Assembly: GCF_000346465.2 (NCBI RefSeq)
Contig: NC_034013.1
Coordinates: forward strand, 2,057,865 to 2,121,864
Length of the DNA: 64,000 nt
DNA from: Prunus persica
Lineage: Eukaryota; Streptophyta; Magnoliopsida; Rosales; Rosaceae
Direction of reading: 5' to 3'
Numbering within the stretch: the stretch's first letter is position 1; the number at the start of each line of letters is the position of its first letter. The notes beneath the pieces are model-generated. The model ran no database searches. It saw only the letters and a program-made list of their open reading frames with translations, and was not told where the DNA came from. The position numbers and the translations under genes are program-made. Positions 24,005 to 38,128 of the stretch are shown here, piece by piece.

Positions 24005-24305
24005 CCTCGGGCTGAAGCCCAGGCGAGACTTGCCCTTGGGCCTGCCCGGGTTGGTGGGACCCACTGATTGCCCGGGCTCAATCTTGCGCACTGGAGGGCC
24101 TTGGGCTTGCGAGGGCAGCCTTTTGCCCGGTTTGTGTTGAGCGGTGGAGTTGCTCTTATAGTGTACAGTTGTTAAAAGAAAAATAGAAGAATTGATATAT
24201 ATTTTTTTTAAATGTGATGGAGCCCACTAACTATTCATTTGAAAACTTGTTGTCGAGTGGGTAAAGTAATAATGAAGGTGTTGTAAAAGTGGAGTCCACA
24301 TATTG

Positions 24306-24566
24306 GAAGAAATAATTGCACATGGGAAGCCAAGAAATAATTGTAATGAGACACATCATCAGAGAAATAATTGCACATGGGAAGCCAAGAAATAGAAATA
24401 ATTGTAATGAGACACATCATCAGAGAAATAATTGCACATGGGATTGTAACGAGACACATCATCAGAGAAATAATTGCACATGGGAAGCCAAGAAATAGAA
24501 ATAATTGTAATGAGACACATCATCAGAGAAATAATTGCACATGGGAAGCCAAGAAATAATTGTAAC
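24306..24566. repeat. Minisatellite, about five units of 42-61 bp
   Basis: Units contain gaaataattgcacatgggaa followed by an optional ccaagaaatagaaataattg part and tgagacacatcatcaga. Unit lengths vary (about 55, 61, 42, 61 and a partial copy) because internal segments are present or absent. It lies roughly 380-640 bp upstream of the TNL start codon. ORFs across it on both strands are repeat artefacts. Confidence 0.93.
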
Positions 24567-24948
24567 TTAGAAATCCTCAATCTTTGTCTACCACAATGGA
24601 AAATATGTAGTATAGCTTTTACCAATAAATATCAAGTTAAAATCACGAATTTTAGTTTAAACATCTCATTTACCCTCCACCGAGGTGTACTCCCATTTCT
24701 AGGAAACCAAGAAGTCCTGTTGTGGGCTCTCCATCACTTGAAAACGCGTCATAATTATAAGAGAAAATTTCACCGACAGGAAGTTTAATTTTCAACAAGC
24801 ATTGACACTGACAGGTCGTCTCAGTTGAAGACAAGAAGTTTCACCGACACATTTGCTCAAATCCAAGCTCTTCAAGTAAAAAGACTCATATTCGGCTTAG
24901 CGAATCCAAAGAGAGAAGCAAACACTGAAACAATTATCTTTGGCTTCC

Positions 24949-27900
24949 ATGACCAACCGAGGAGCCTCTTCTTCTTCTGCTCGTTTCACCAAGTCAAGGA
25001 AATACCATGTCTTTCTGAGCTTCAGAGGTTTAGACACTCGCTCAAATTTCACAAGCCATTTGTATAGCAATTTGCGTCTACAAGGAATTAAGACCTTCAT
25101 GGATGATGATGAGCTCAGAAGAGGAGAAGAAATATCAAACGCGCTTCTCACAGCAATTGAAGACTCAAAGATTTCTGTGGTTGTGTTCTCCAAAAACTAT
25201 GCCTCCTCAAAGTGGTGCTTGGATGAGCTTGTTAAGATACTTGATTGCAAAGAATCAAATCAACAATTGGTCATCCCAGTTTTTTACAAGGTGAATCCAT
25301 CAAATGTACGGAATCATAGAGGAAGCTTCGGGGATGCACTGGCTAACATGGACTGCAATAATGTAGAGAAGCTCAACAGATGGAAGGAAGCACTTTCACA
25401 AGCAGGAAAATTGGCGGGGTTCACTCTGTCCGATGAGTAAATTTCCAACCCCCTTATCCTTACATAATTAGTGCTCTAAATTCATTGTTGCTCTAAATTC
25501 TCTTCTCTTTTTGTGTGTATTATGTTCCTTAATTGCCCTTTTAAAATTAATTTTTATATAAAAATGCCATGTGATTAAATATTTCATATGCTTTTAAATT
25601 GGCAGACATAGATCTGAAGCTGAACTGATTCATAATATCGTTCAACACATTTCACGAGAAGTAATAGACCGTACATATTTGTATGTGACAGAGTATCCAG
25701 TTGGAATGCACCATTCTGTAGAATATATAATTGAGCTTTTGAATTTGAGGGAAAACGATGTTCGTATGGTAGGTGTATGGGGAACTGGTGGAATTGGTAA
25801 GACCACAATTGCTACAGCTGTTTATAATTCAATTGCCCACGAATTTGAAGGCTGTTCTTTTTTGGCAAACGTCAGAGATTCTAAGGGATACAAATTACAG
25901 AGGACTCTTCTTTCTGAGATTCTAGGGGATACAAATTTGAAGGTGGCCAACGTTCATAAAGGGGCCACGATGATAAAGCAAAGGTTGAGTTGTAGAAAGG
26001 TTCTCTTGGTTCTTGATGACGTGGATGACATGGACCAGTTACACAAGTTAGTTGGGGCATGTGATTGGTTTGGTGTAGGCAGTAGAATTATCATAACAAC
26101 AAGGGATAAGCAACTGTTAACTGCTCATCGTGTTAATTTAATACATGAGGTCGAGATTTTAAATGATCCTGAAGCACTTGAGCTCTTCTGTTGGCATGCC
26201 TTCAAAAGAAGTGGGCCTCCTTTGGATGATTATGTGAAACTTGCAGAACGTGCAATACGCTATGCTCAAGGCCTTCCTTTGGCTTTGGAAGTTCTCGGTT
26301 GTTGTCTATGTGGTGGAAGTATAGATAAATGGGAAGCTGCATTGGATGGTTTCCAAGGCACGGAAATTCAAGAAGTTCTCAAAATAAGTTACAATGCCTT
26401 GGATGATAGAGTAAAGAAGGTTTTCCTTGACATTGCATGTTTCTTTAAGGGTGAAAATAGAAAGTATGTGAAAGACGCTTGTGGCCTCGACGCTAGATAT
26501 GGCATTTATGTACTCATAGAAAAGGCCCTCGTAAGTGTTGAAGGAAGTTATATTCAGATGCATGACTTACTAGAAAAGATGGGTAAGGACATAATTGAGC
26601 AGGAGTCGCCCACTGAAGCCGGAGGACGTAGCAGATTGTGGTTTCATGAAGATGTCAAGCATGTTCTGACGAATAATACAGTAAGTAAATTAAATTATAT
26701 ATGTGAGTGTAAAGTTTTATTTAATTCAATAAGTAACACATGTTGTCTGTTAAGTATAATTTTTTTTTTAATTATAAATACTTTGTAACATTTTGTACAT
26801 TTTTCTTTTTTCTATTAGGGAACAAATAAAATCACAGGTATCATGTTAAATTTCCCCAAACAAGATGATGAGATATTCTTGGATGTTGGCAAAAGCTTCT
26901 CGAAGATGAAAAATCTTAAAATTCTCATAAACCACAATGTATGCCTTTCTGGAGATACTAGTTCTATCCCAAAGAATTTGAGAGTTCTTGATTGGCATGG
27001 ATTTCCGTTCCAATTTTTTCCACCCAATTTTGTTCCAAATGGACTAGTTGTGCTCAGTCTGCCTTACAGCCGCATCAAACAACTAGGGGAGGGATTGAAG
27101 GTACTTTTAAGAGGTCTCCTTTATTAACTGATTTATGTTGTAAATGTCTTCAATGCTATCCACTTGATTATTATTATTTTTTTATTTCACAGCATATGGA
27201 AAATTTGACATCTCTGAATTTCGAGGGATCTAAATTCCTAACTGAAATCCCCGACCTATCCAGCAGCCAAAATCTAAGGTACTTGAATGCGAGTCGTTGT
27301 ACAAGTTTAGTCGAGGTTCATCCATCTGTTCGAGATCTTTATAAACTTGAAGAATTGGACTTTCGTTACTGCTATGAACTCACGAAGTTTCCAAATGAAG
27401 TTGGGTTGAAATCTCTGAAATTATTTTATCTTTACGGTTGCATAAAGTTGGAGAGTTTCCCAGAAATTGTCGACAAAATGGAATCCTTAATTGTATTGAA
27501 CCTTGGGAGAACTGCTATAAAAGAGTTGCCTTCATCAATTGGAAATCTCACTGGGCTTGAACAATTATATTTACCAGGATGTGAAAACCTTGCAAATCTG
27601 CCACAAAGTATTTATGGGTTGCAAAATCTAGATTCGATTGTTCTCGATCGATGCCCAAAACTTGTCACACTTCCAAATAACTTGATCTCTGAAGGTTTAT
27701 CGAGTGCAGAATCACTTCCTTTGGAGGTTCGAACCAACGCAAACAGTCCACGCGATGGCGACTTCTTGGAGATGTATTTTGAAGAGTGCAATGTATCAAA
27801 TATTGATTCCTTGGAGAATTTTTGTTTCTGGTCCAACTTAATGACACTTGATCTATCCGAAAGCAATTTTGTCAGTCTTCCTATGTGCATTAGCAAATGT

Positions 27901-28795
27901 GTCAACTTGCTGGAGCTTGATTTGAGGGGTTGCAAGAGGCTTGTAGAAATTCTAGTACAACTTCCAGCATCTATAGCAACGATCGATATGGCTGATTGCA
28001 TATCACTGGAAAGATTTTCAACATTGTCAAAGATATTGGAAGACGAAGACACGCAATGCATTAGTTACATGGACTTGTCTAATTGCCATAGACTATGCGA
28101 TAACCTAGGGTTGGATCTTTCAAAGATGGCAAAAATTTTATTGAATCAGGTGACAGACGTATGTATCTTTTATCTATATAATTAGTACGCATACATTACA
28201 TATATTGTTAATACTAACTATGTACGCTGCAAGCTGGACTAATTAATAATAATATATATGCCTGTGTTGTGTTGTGTTACAGATGATGATGAGTGAGGGG
28301 ATTATCGTTACACTACCTCACAGTGGCAGTGAAGTTCCAGAGTGGTTCACTTTTGGTAATGACTTTGATGACTATGATGAAAGTAAATTTGATTATGAAC
28401 TTCCTATTAAAATTCCTTGGACTTCCGTATTGGAGACCACAAAATTGGTTTTGTTTGCAGTTTGGGAAATTACGGAATCATTTGTTAGCCCTTGTTATCT
28501 TGAATTTAATTTGGATGGTTATCAAGATCCGAAGGATTCGTTAAGCATAGAGACAGGGGAAGGTAATGTGTGGCTGAAATGTATTCCAATTTCTTACTAT
28601 GATCAAATATCAAAGACGCCTATTTTTCGAGTTAGAGTTATCGGCAAAGGGTTGCACATCAAAAGCATTGGGGCCCACCTGGCTCCTATGTCAAAGGGTG
28701 GTGATGATGATGGCAAACATATTGATGAAAATGAATTAGATGATGATGATGATGTAGGTGATGAAGTTAGACCCAGAAAGAGAACAAAGATATGA
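24949..28795 (+). CDS. TIR-NB-LRR (TNL) intracellular immune receptor with C-JID domain
   Basis: Five exons join in phase: 24949-25436, 25606-26680, 26819-27100, 27193-28149 (or 28158) and 28283-28795, about 1104 aa. The start is ATG 24949 (MTNRGASSSS), not the TTG at 24940. The TIR domain spans about 17-155 (YHVFLSFRG; putative NADase catalytic Glu93 in SSKWCLDEL). NB-ARC runs about 195-490: P-loop GTGGIGKTT (222-230), kinase-2 VLLVLDDVDD, GSRIIITTRD, GLPLALEVLG, FLDIACFF and MHD (481-483), all intact. LRRs cover about 560-930, then a C-JID-like domain begins VTLPHSGSEVPEWF. The tail has an acidic Asp/Glu run and ends RPRKRTKI, a possible nuclear signal. Exon layout matches the usual TNL plan. 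TNLs detect pathogen effectors and signal through TIR-made nucleotides and EDS1. The specificity of this one is unknown. Confidence 0.96.
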
Positions 28796-30154
28796 CCTCT
28801 GTCTGCATTTCAATGTGAGTTCGCATCACTTTATTTTATTTTATTTTTTATTATTAGCCTCCCTTTCAGCACAAAATTGGTAATGAGTTTTTATTTTTAA
28901 TATTTTTACGTGTTGTATTGTTGTTTACCATTTAGTGTGTTTCAATCGTAGAAGAATTCTAAGGTAATTACGTTTTGTGTACTCTCTTAGGTGTTGATGT
29001 TGAAAACTTACTTTGAATAGGCTGGCATGTGATCTTACATGGTAGATATAACTGAGTTAGTATATAAGTAGGCTGTTTGCTCACGCCTCATTTGTTTTTA
29101 TCTTGCAGATTATTAAGTGAGTCATCTTCCTCTGGGAAGAGATTATAAGCTGGGTGCCCCAAGTGTTCGTTTTTGTATCTTTAGCATCTCCTTATTTTCA
29201 GATATTTCAATTTTTGAATGCCTCTTGGTAAGACTATTTTGATGCCATAATAATGACCTTGTGTTGTATTATTAGTCCTAATATGAACCCCGTGATGTCT
29301 TTATATATTTATTGTTTTTCTATCTTCTTATGTAACAACGTCAGTATGTGCAAAAGAATGTAAAAATCATAAATCTATATCGATGACAGCTGGTAGTTGG
29401 ATGCCACACGTAAGTAATCAAGGCATCAGTCTTATTAACTATGCGTGAATTATTGAACACAGAACTACCATGTATCCATGTTATGGGTGGTGAACATGAA
29501 TAATGCAAAAATCGGGACGGCCATGTTGAGAAAGGAGAAGGCATCTCTGTTTGGATATCTATTGCCCATATCCAATTTCTATCCTTCACCCCCAATATGT
29601 TTCTAAGATTCTTTTTTTGTTTTTAGAAATGCAAAGTGTGTTAAGAATGTGAGTGAATTTGAGTTTGACGATAGGGAGGAGATTATATATATATCTTTTT
29701 TAGGAGATTTGCTATATTTACCTACAAGGGTAGGGAGGAGATTTGCTATTTTTACCTACAAGTTCACTTATTCTAGTAATAATAAATATAATTTTTCATA
29801 TATATTTTAAGGTACTTTTAGCAATATATTTCATATCAAATTAATTTGATTTCACCACTTAGTCAAATTCTGATTTTTTTTCTAAGCTATTGCATGTATT
29901 TGTTATTATTTTCGTACCTGAAATTTGAGAGTCGGTATTGAATTGGGAAAATTATAATTTATGGTGGGTAATCCAAAGAAAATTATATATTTTAAAGTGA
30001 AAAAAATACAAAATACGAGACTATTGCACACTCCTTTATGTAAGAGTAAATACATTTTTATTTTTAATAGTCTTCCAAATCATACGAATGCATTTTTTTC
30101 ATATATTATAAACGGATTTTTAAATGATGCCCATATTTTTCAAAAATAAAAAAA
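28796..30154. other. TNL 3' region and AT-rich intergenic DNA
   Basis: The first few hundred bases probably contain the TNL 3' UTR. The rest is AT-rich. No gene was recognised; a minus-strand 84-codon ORF at 29341-29595 has no recognisable similarity. Confidence 0.5.
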
Positions 30155-31283
30155 GGGAGCTGATTTTTCCAATTTTTTTTTTTTACTTACACGCCCTTTT
30201 GCTTTTTAATACTTTTTAATCAATTTTATTCTTTTTTGTTCTTTCTCTTTCCTATTCTACCCTCACTCTACATTAATTTCTTTTTACTTCATCTGCTCCC
30301 ACCTTCTTCCCCAAATCCTAGCACCCCATCTTCTCCTCCTTGCACGCCACCATCTCATCACCGTCACCCACACCTTACCTTGTCATCACCACCAGTCGCC
30401 CCCACCCAATCCTCCCCTCTTCGTTTTTTGGTTTGGTTTGTTTGCTTTTTTTCTTTTCGTTCAGCAAAAAATTAAAAATTAAACAAATATCCCTCTCTCT
30501 CTTCCCAATAGTGATAGCCCAGAACCCCAACCCAAGAGCCCCCATCTCCGCCATGTTTCAATATGTAGACCTCCACTTTGCCGCCATGGCTCCATTCATA
30601 CACCAACCCAAGAGCCCCCATCCCAGTGGGTTGTTTTGTTGATTTCCTGAACTCGACAAAACAAGAAAAATTTCACACTCCATTGTTCCACTCCACCCAT
30701 CCTCCCAATTCGACATCGACGAGATAGAAAACCTAATCAACGCCAGCGTCCAATCTTGCCTTCTGGGTTCAGGTCCTCTGACATCGACGATTTCTTCTTG
30801 TTATTCTCCATGGTTGTTTGTGTTTTTCTGGAATGTAATTGAAGAAGAAGAATAGGAAGAGGTTTTTGGGATTGTTTGGTTTAATCTTTTTTTTTTTTTT
30901 TTTTGATTAACAAAGAAGGAAAAGATTCAATTCTTATTTAGTTTATGTTTGATTTCTGGCTTGATAATTCTGTTCAACAGAGTCCCACCACCATCTCTCT
31001 TAGAATCTCAAAAGTCTTCCAAAAGCCCATATATATGTTTGCTTCATATGGAGTTGGAACTCGAAATTCATGGCGGACTCGCACTGAGATATGCTGAAGG
31101 TGGTCTTGTGTTGCAGGTGGGGTCTGGTTTTATGCTAGAGGGTGGGGGAAAATCTACCTTAATATAAAAGTGAAGGTAAAAAAAATGTAGAATAAGGGTA
31201 GAATAGGAAAGAGAAATAATAAATAATAAATAATAAAGTAATAAAGTAATAAAAAATAAAAAAGAGTGGGAAAATCAGTTTTC
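30155..31283. mobile_element. Mutator-like element A with long terminal inverted repeats
   Basis: Left (about 30155-30290) and right (about 31165-31283) ends are inverted repeats of roughly 120 bp. Shared features are GGGAGCTGATTTTTCC at the tip and ctttctctttcctattctac further in. The interior has C-rich and T-rich stretches without a transposase. The same TIR family bounds element B (32074-33034). No convincing target-site duplication was seen. Non-autonomous, possibly Pack-type. Confidence 0.7.
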
Positions 31284-31621
31284 TTGGTGAAATATAGAAA
31301 GAATCATCGTTAAAATAAACAAACTATTCTAACTTAATAATATTGATTGGTGAAAGAAAATAAACAATAATGCAATTTTTATTTTTATTTTTTATAGTAC
31401 AAGTAATAATCTAAACTAGAGGGAAAAAGGTTTTCTCACACACGCACACAACTATGATGTGGTGGGGATTCAAATCGGAAACCTCTCATCTACAAGTCAA
31501 GACCCTTTTTTAACTGGGCTAGACCCCTTTTTTCACTAGGCTAGACCCCTTTTTTCACTGGATTCTATCTTTTATTTTATAAGTTAAATTATGAGTCACG
31601 AGTAGAGGTGTCAAACGAGAC

Positions 31622-31777
31622 AAGCCAAGGCCGACTTGCTTCTAGAGAAGGCGGAACTCATAGCGCTCACGCTCTTCAACTATCTGTTTGCGGAGCTCGT
31701 CCAACTTCTTCTGCTCGGCCTCGTGCTTTTGCTCTGCCTTCCACGCGTTCTCTGTGTTCCGAACGCACCCTGCTTGC
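31622..31777 (-). pseudogene. Fragment of a CWC25/CIR-N-domain splicing factor gene
   Basis: The minus strand reads VRNTENAWKAEQKHEAEQKK and continues through LDELRKQIVEERERYEFRLL, closely matching the N-terminal CIR/CWC25 domain of plant pre-mRNA splicing proteins. A stop (TAG at 31642-31644) replaces the expected Gln, after which KQVGLGL continues the homology. Upstream it runs into a TTC/GAA microsatellite at 31785-31838. Only about 50 codons remain. It lies between two Mutator-like elements with matching TIRs. Confidence 0.8.
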
Positions 31778-31784
31778 CATCTTC

Positions 31785-31838
31785 TTCTTCTTCTTCTTAT
31801 TCTTCTTATTCTTCTTCTTCTTCTACTGCTTCAATATT
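31785..31838. repeat. (TTC)n microsatellite
   Basis: TTC/TTA trinucleotide run of about 54 bp next to the CWC25 fragment. Confidence 0.9.
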
Positions 31839-32073
31839 CGAATGAATGAACGAAAAGGTTGAATTTAAACGATCAATTTCAATTTCAATCGCACAGTCTC
31901 TCTTCGTCTGAGTTTTATGCATAGAGAGTGTTATATCTTGGATTAATTTTTTTTTCTTTCTAAAAAAATATCAAATCGGATGATATTTTATTATAACTTT
32001 TTAAAAATTGTTTGTGTATAGTGTATTTTTCAATAATACGTATACATGTTTTGATTACAAAAAAATAATTTTT

Positions 32074-33034
32074 GAGAGCTAATTTTTCCACTCTCCTTTT
32101 CTTTACTTACACTCTCTTTTATTTTTTAATACTTTGTAATTAATTTTATTCTTTTTTATTTTTCTCTTTTCTATTTTATCCTTACTTGAATTAAAATATT
32201 TTGATAATTGAAATTAAGAAAAGTTAACAGAAAATAAAAAACAAAAAAGAAAATTTGTGATTTTAATTTCAGCTCTTGTAGTATTAAGCAAATGATTTTT
32301 GATCTTTCTCTCTCAAGCTAACCAAACATAACCCACCACTCACCACCACCCACCTCGTCGCCCTCTCTGTTGTGTCTTTCCTTCTTCCCCCATCCGCATG
32401 CCCAGCCCCAACAACACAAGCTCGCCACAACCTCTCCAAAGCTCATGTTCCTCTTCAATGTCCACCACCACCTCCAGCCAGATCCCATCAGCCCTATTTC
32501 GCTCTCTAACCAAATACAAGTTAAGGCACAAAGGGAAAATTATTGTACTGGATTGAACTCATTCTCTCTTTTGAATTTTTTGTTTTTAAATTTGCATACA
32601 GAGTAGAGAATTTGTTTTTGAAATAGGGGCGAGTTCGACTTAATGAGGTGCTGAGAAAGAGGGGGCAAATTCAATTTTATGAGTGTCAACGCTGTGATAC
32701 GATTTGGGTGGTCACTGCGATTCTTGTGGTTTGTTTGCGGTTGGGTTGGCGGTGATGATGAAGCTGGGGGCACGGGTATGAGGGAGGCCAGATTTGGCCT
32801 TTGTGGGTCGGCCCATGGGTTGGGATTAGGAAGGGGGCTAGGCGGTGGTTCGGTGGGGCAGAAGAAGACGAGGGGTGGAGGCTTGGGGGGTTTTGAGTTT
32901 TTTTTCAATAAGGGTTTATATGGTGAGGGTAGAATAGAAAATAAAAAAAACAAAAAGAATAAAATTAATTAAAAATTATTAAAAAATACAAAAGAGTGTA
33001 AATGGAGAAAAATAAAGTGGGAAAATCAGCTCCC
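32074..33034. mobile_element. Mutator-like element B with long terminal inverted repeats
   Basis: The left end begins gagagctaatttttccactc (32074) and the right end finishes as the inverse of GGGAGCTGATTTTCCCAC (33034). The inverted homology extends about 120 bp on each side, through the ctcttttctattttatcc-type block. The TIRs are related to those of element A. The interior includes proline-codon-rich and G-rich stretches without recognised genes. Non-autonomous. Confidence 0.7.
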
Positions 33035-33403
33035 TTCACCAAAAATAAAGAAAGATTCCTTCTATAGCTTTGCATGCTTTGTATACTTGTTTAGCTATCC
33101 TGTCAACATGACAAAATTACATGAATCTCCCTCTGCTCTAAGACAAAATTCATCTACCCTACTCTATAATATCCAACAAAGACTTTAGGACAGTCGTATA
33201 GGAAAAAAAAGAAAAAAACAAGGACAGATAGCTTCCTAGTTTGACTTCACACTTGACAGTTGCATTGGTCCTAACAAGAAAGATAGAAAGCAATCTCAGC
33301 CTCTATATTTCCGTTCTTTATTAGATTTTGCCTTTGATGACAGATAAAGGATAAACGAGCAGCTGGAGGTGCTGTTCTGAAAGCTCTCTTGTTGACCTTG
33401 TTC
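33035..33403. promoter_or_regulatory. Upstream region of DUR3
   Basis: 369 bp between element B and the DUR3 start codon. It should hold the core promoter and 5' UTR. No motif stands out clearly. Element B lies close enough to contribute to or disturb regulation. Confidence 0.4.
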
Positions 33404-37235
<3,832 letters not shown>

Positions 37236-38128
37236 AGACTACATATAGTGGCAATCAAATTGGCTTTAATTTAACCAAACATTTGAATGTGCTTTTTCTG
37301 GGGATAATGCTTTGGGTTACTGAGGATCAATGTTGAGCCTCTTAACTCCTTTCCGCATTTGTGAAGCATTTAATCAAACTGTAATCTTTGACAACAAAAA
37401 AATCAAACTGTAATGAAGAATTGTATTATCAAGCAACAGCTTTTGAAGTTCACTGCATGAAGTGGATGAATTGGTATCAGTCTTTTCATTTCAACATTTT
37501 CAGCATCTTTTAGACTCGTCAGTTGTAAGGTTGCTAGGGCTTTGAACTGATAATCTACCAATTTGTATGTTCAAAAATCATCGCAGTTTTGAGCTCAATG
37601 TCATTCTTCAAGGCAATCCAAATCCAAAACTTACCAACAAAAAATTTGTACCTGTGACAAGATCATTGATAACCAACCTCGTAATCACAGACATCAACCA
37701 ATTTGGGAGGCACAAAATTGTGATTGTCTAGTACAGGGAGAAATTGACATAACACGAAATCAGATAAGATGCTAGAAAATGTTTCAAGCGATGCAAGCAA
37801 AGGATTACAATGCTAGCATCTGTTCTTATAATATTTACAGCTTGAATACAATTGATCCATGGGTCGAGGATGTTTCAAAGAGAGCAAAGGTCAAGTTGCC
37901 ATCTGGCTGCCATCTCGACCTAAACAGCAGCTTCGGAAAAAGTAAAAACCTGCCTCTTTAAAATAATTGGGCACACATCAGAATTTCCACTTGCACTTGT
38001 CAACCTTGTGTAAATTGTTGGTCGAATTTGGGCATGAACTAAAAGTCAATTCTAAAATTGACCGCCTGTTTCTGCAATATATTGATTTTACCCACCAAAA
38101 AATAAACATGTGTATATATCATGTTGCT
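37236..38128. other. Convergent intergenic region between DUR3 and FH14
   Basis: 893 bp that should contain both 3' UTRs. AT-rich, with no other gene recognised. Confidence 0.6.

Larger units (their letters stand above)
23390..24196. mobile_element. Foldback-type element bounded by 41-bp direct repeats
   Basis: A 41-bp sequence (ttatagtgtacaattgttaa and onward) occurs at 23390-23430 and 24156-24196. Between them lies 725 bp of distinct composition: a 70-bp tandem array on the left, a GC-rich right half, and nested palindromes. The right edge (gagcggtggagttgctctta) resembles the ends of small non-autonomous elements common in woody plants. Left and right ends are not clear inverted repeats of each other, so the class is uncertain. 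No coding capacity. Confidence 0.6.

Noticed and set aside
24306..24566. Repeat-and-spacer pattern resembling a CRISPR array, with ORFs across it on both strands
   Set aside because: Units are directly tandem with variable internal deletions and no unique spacers, and the DNA is plant nuclear. It is a minisatellite, and the ORFs are repeat artefacts.
27612..28061. 149-codon minus-strand ORF
   Set aside because: Antisense to the TNL leucine-rich repeats and lacks any family resemblance.
30236..30642. Proline- and serine-rich ORFs inside Mutator-like element A
   Set aside because: Composition-driven frames from C-rich sequence with no recognisable domain or splice context.
32540..32972. Opposed proline-rich and glycine-rich ORFs in element B
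   Set aside because: Two overlapping low-complexity frames on opposite strands inside a transposable element; neither is supported as a gene.
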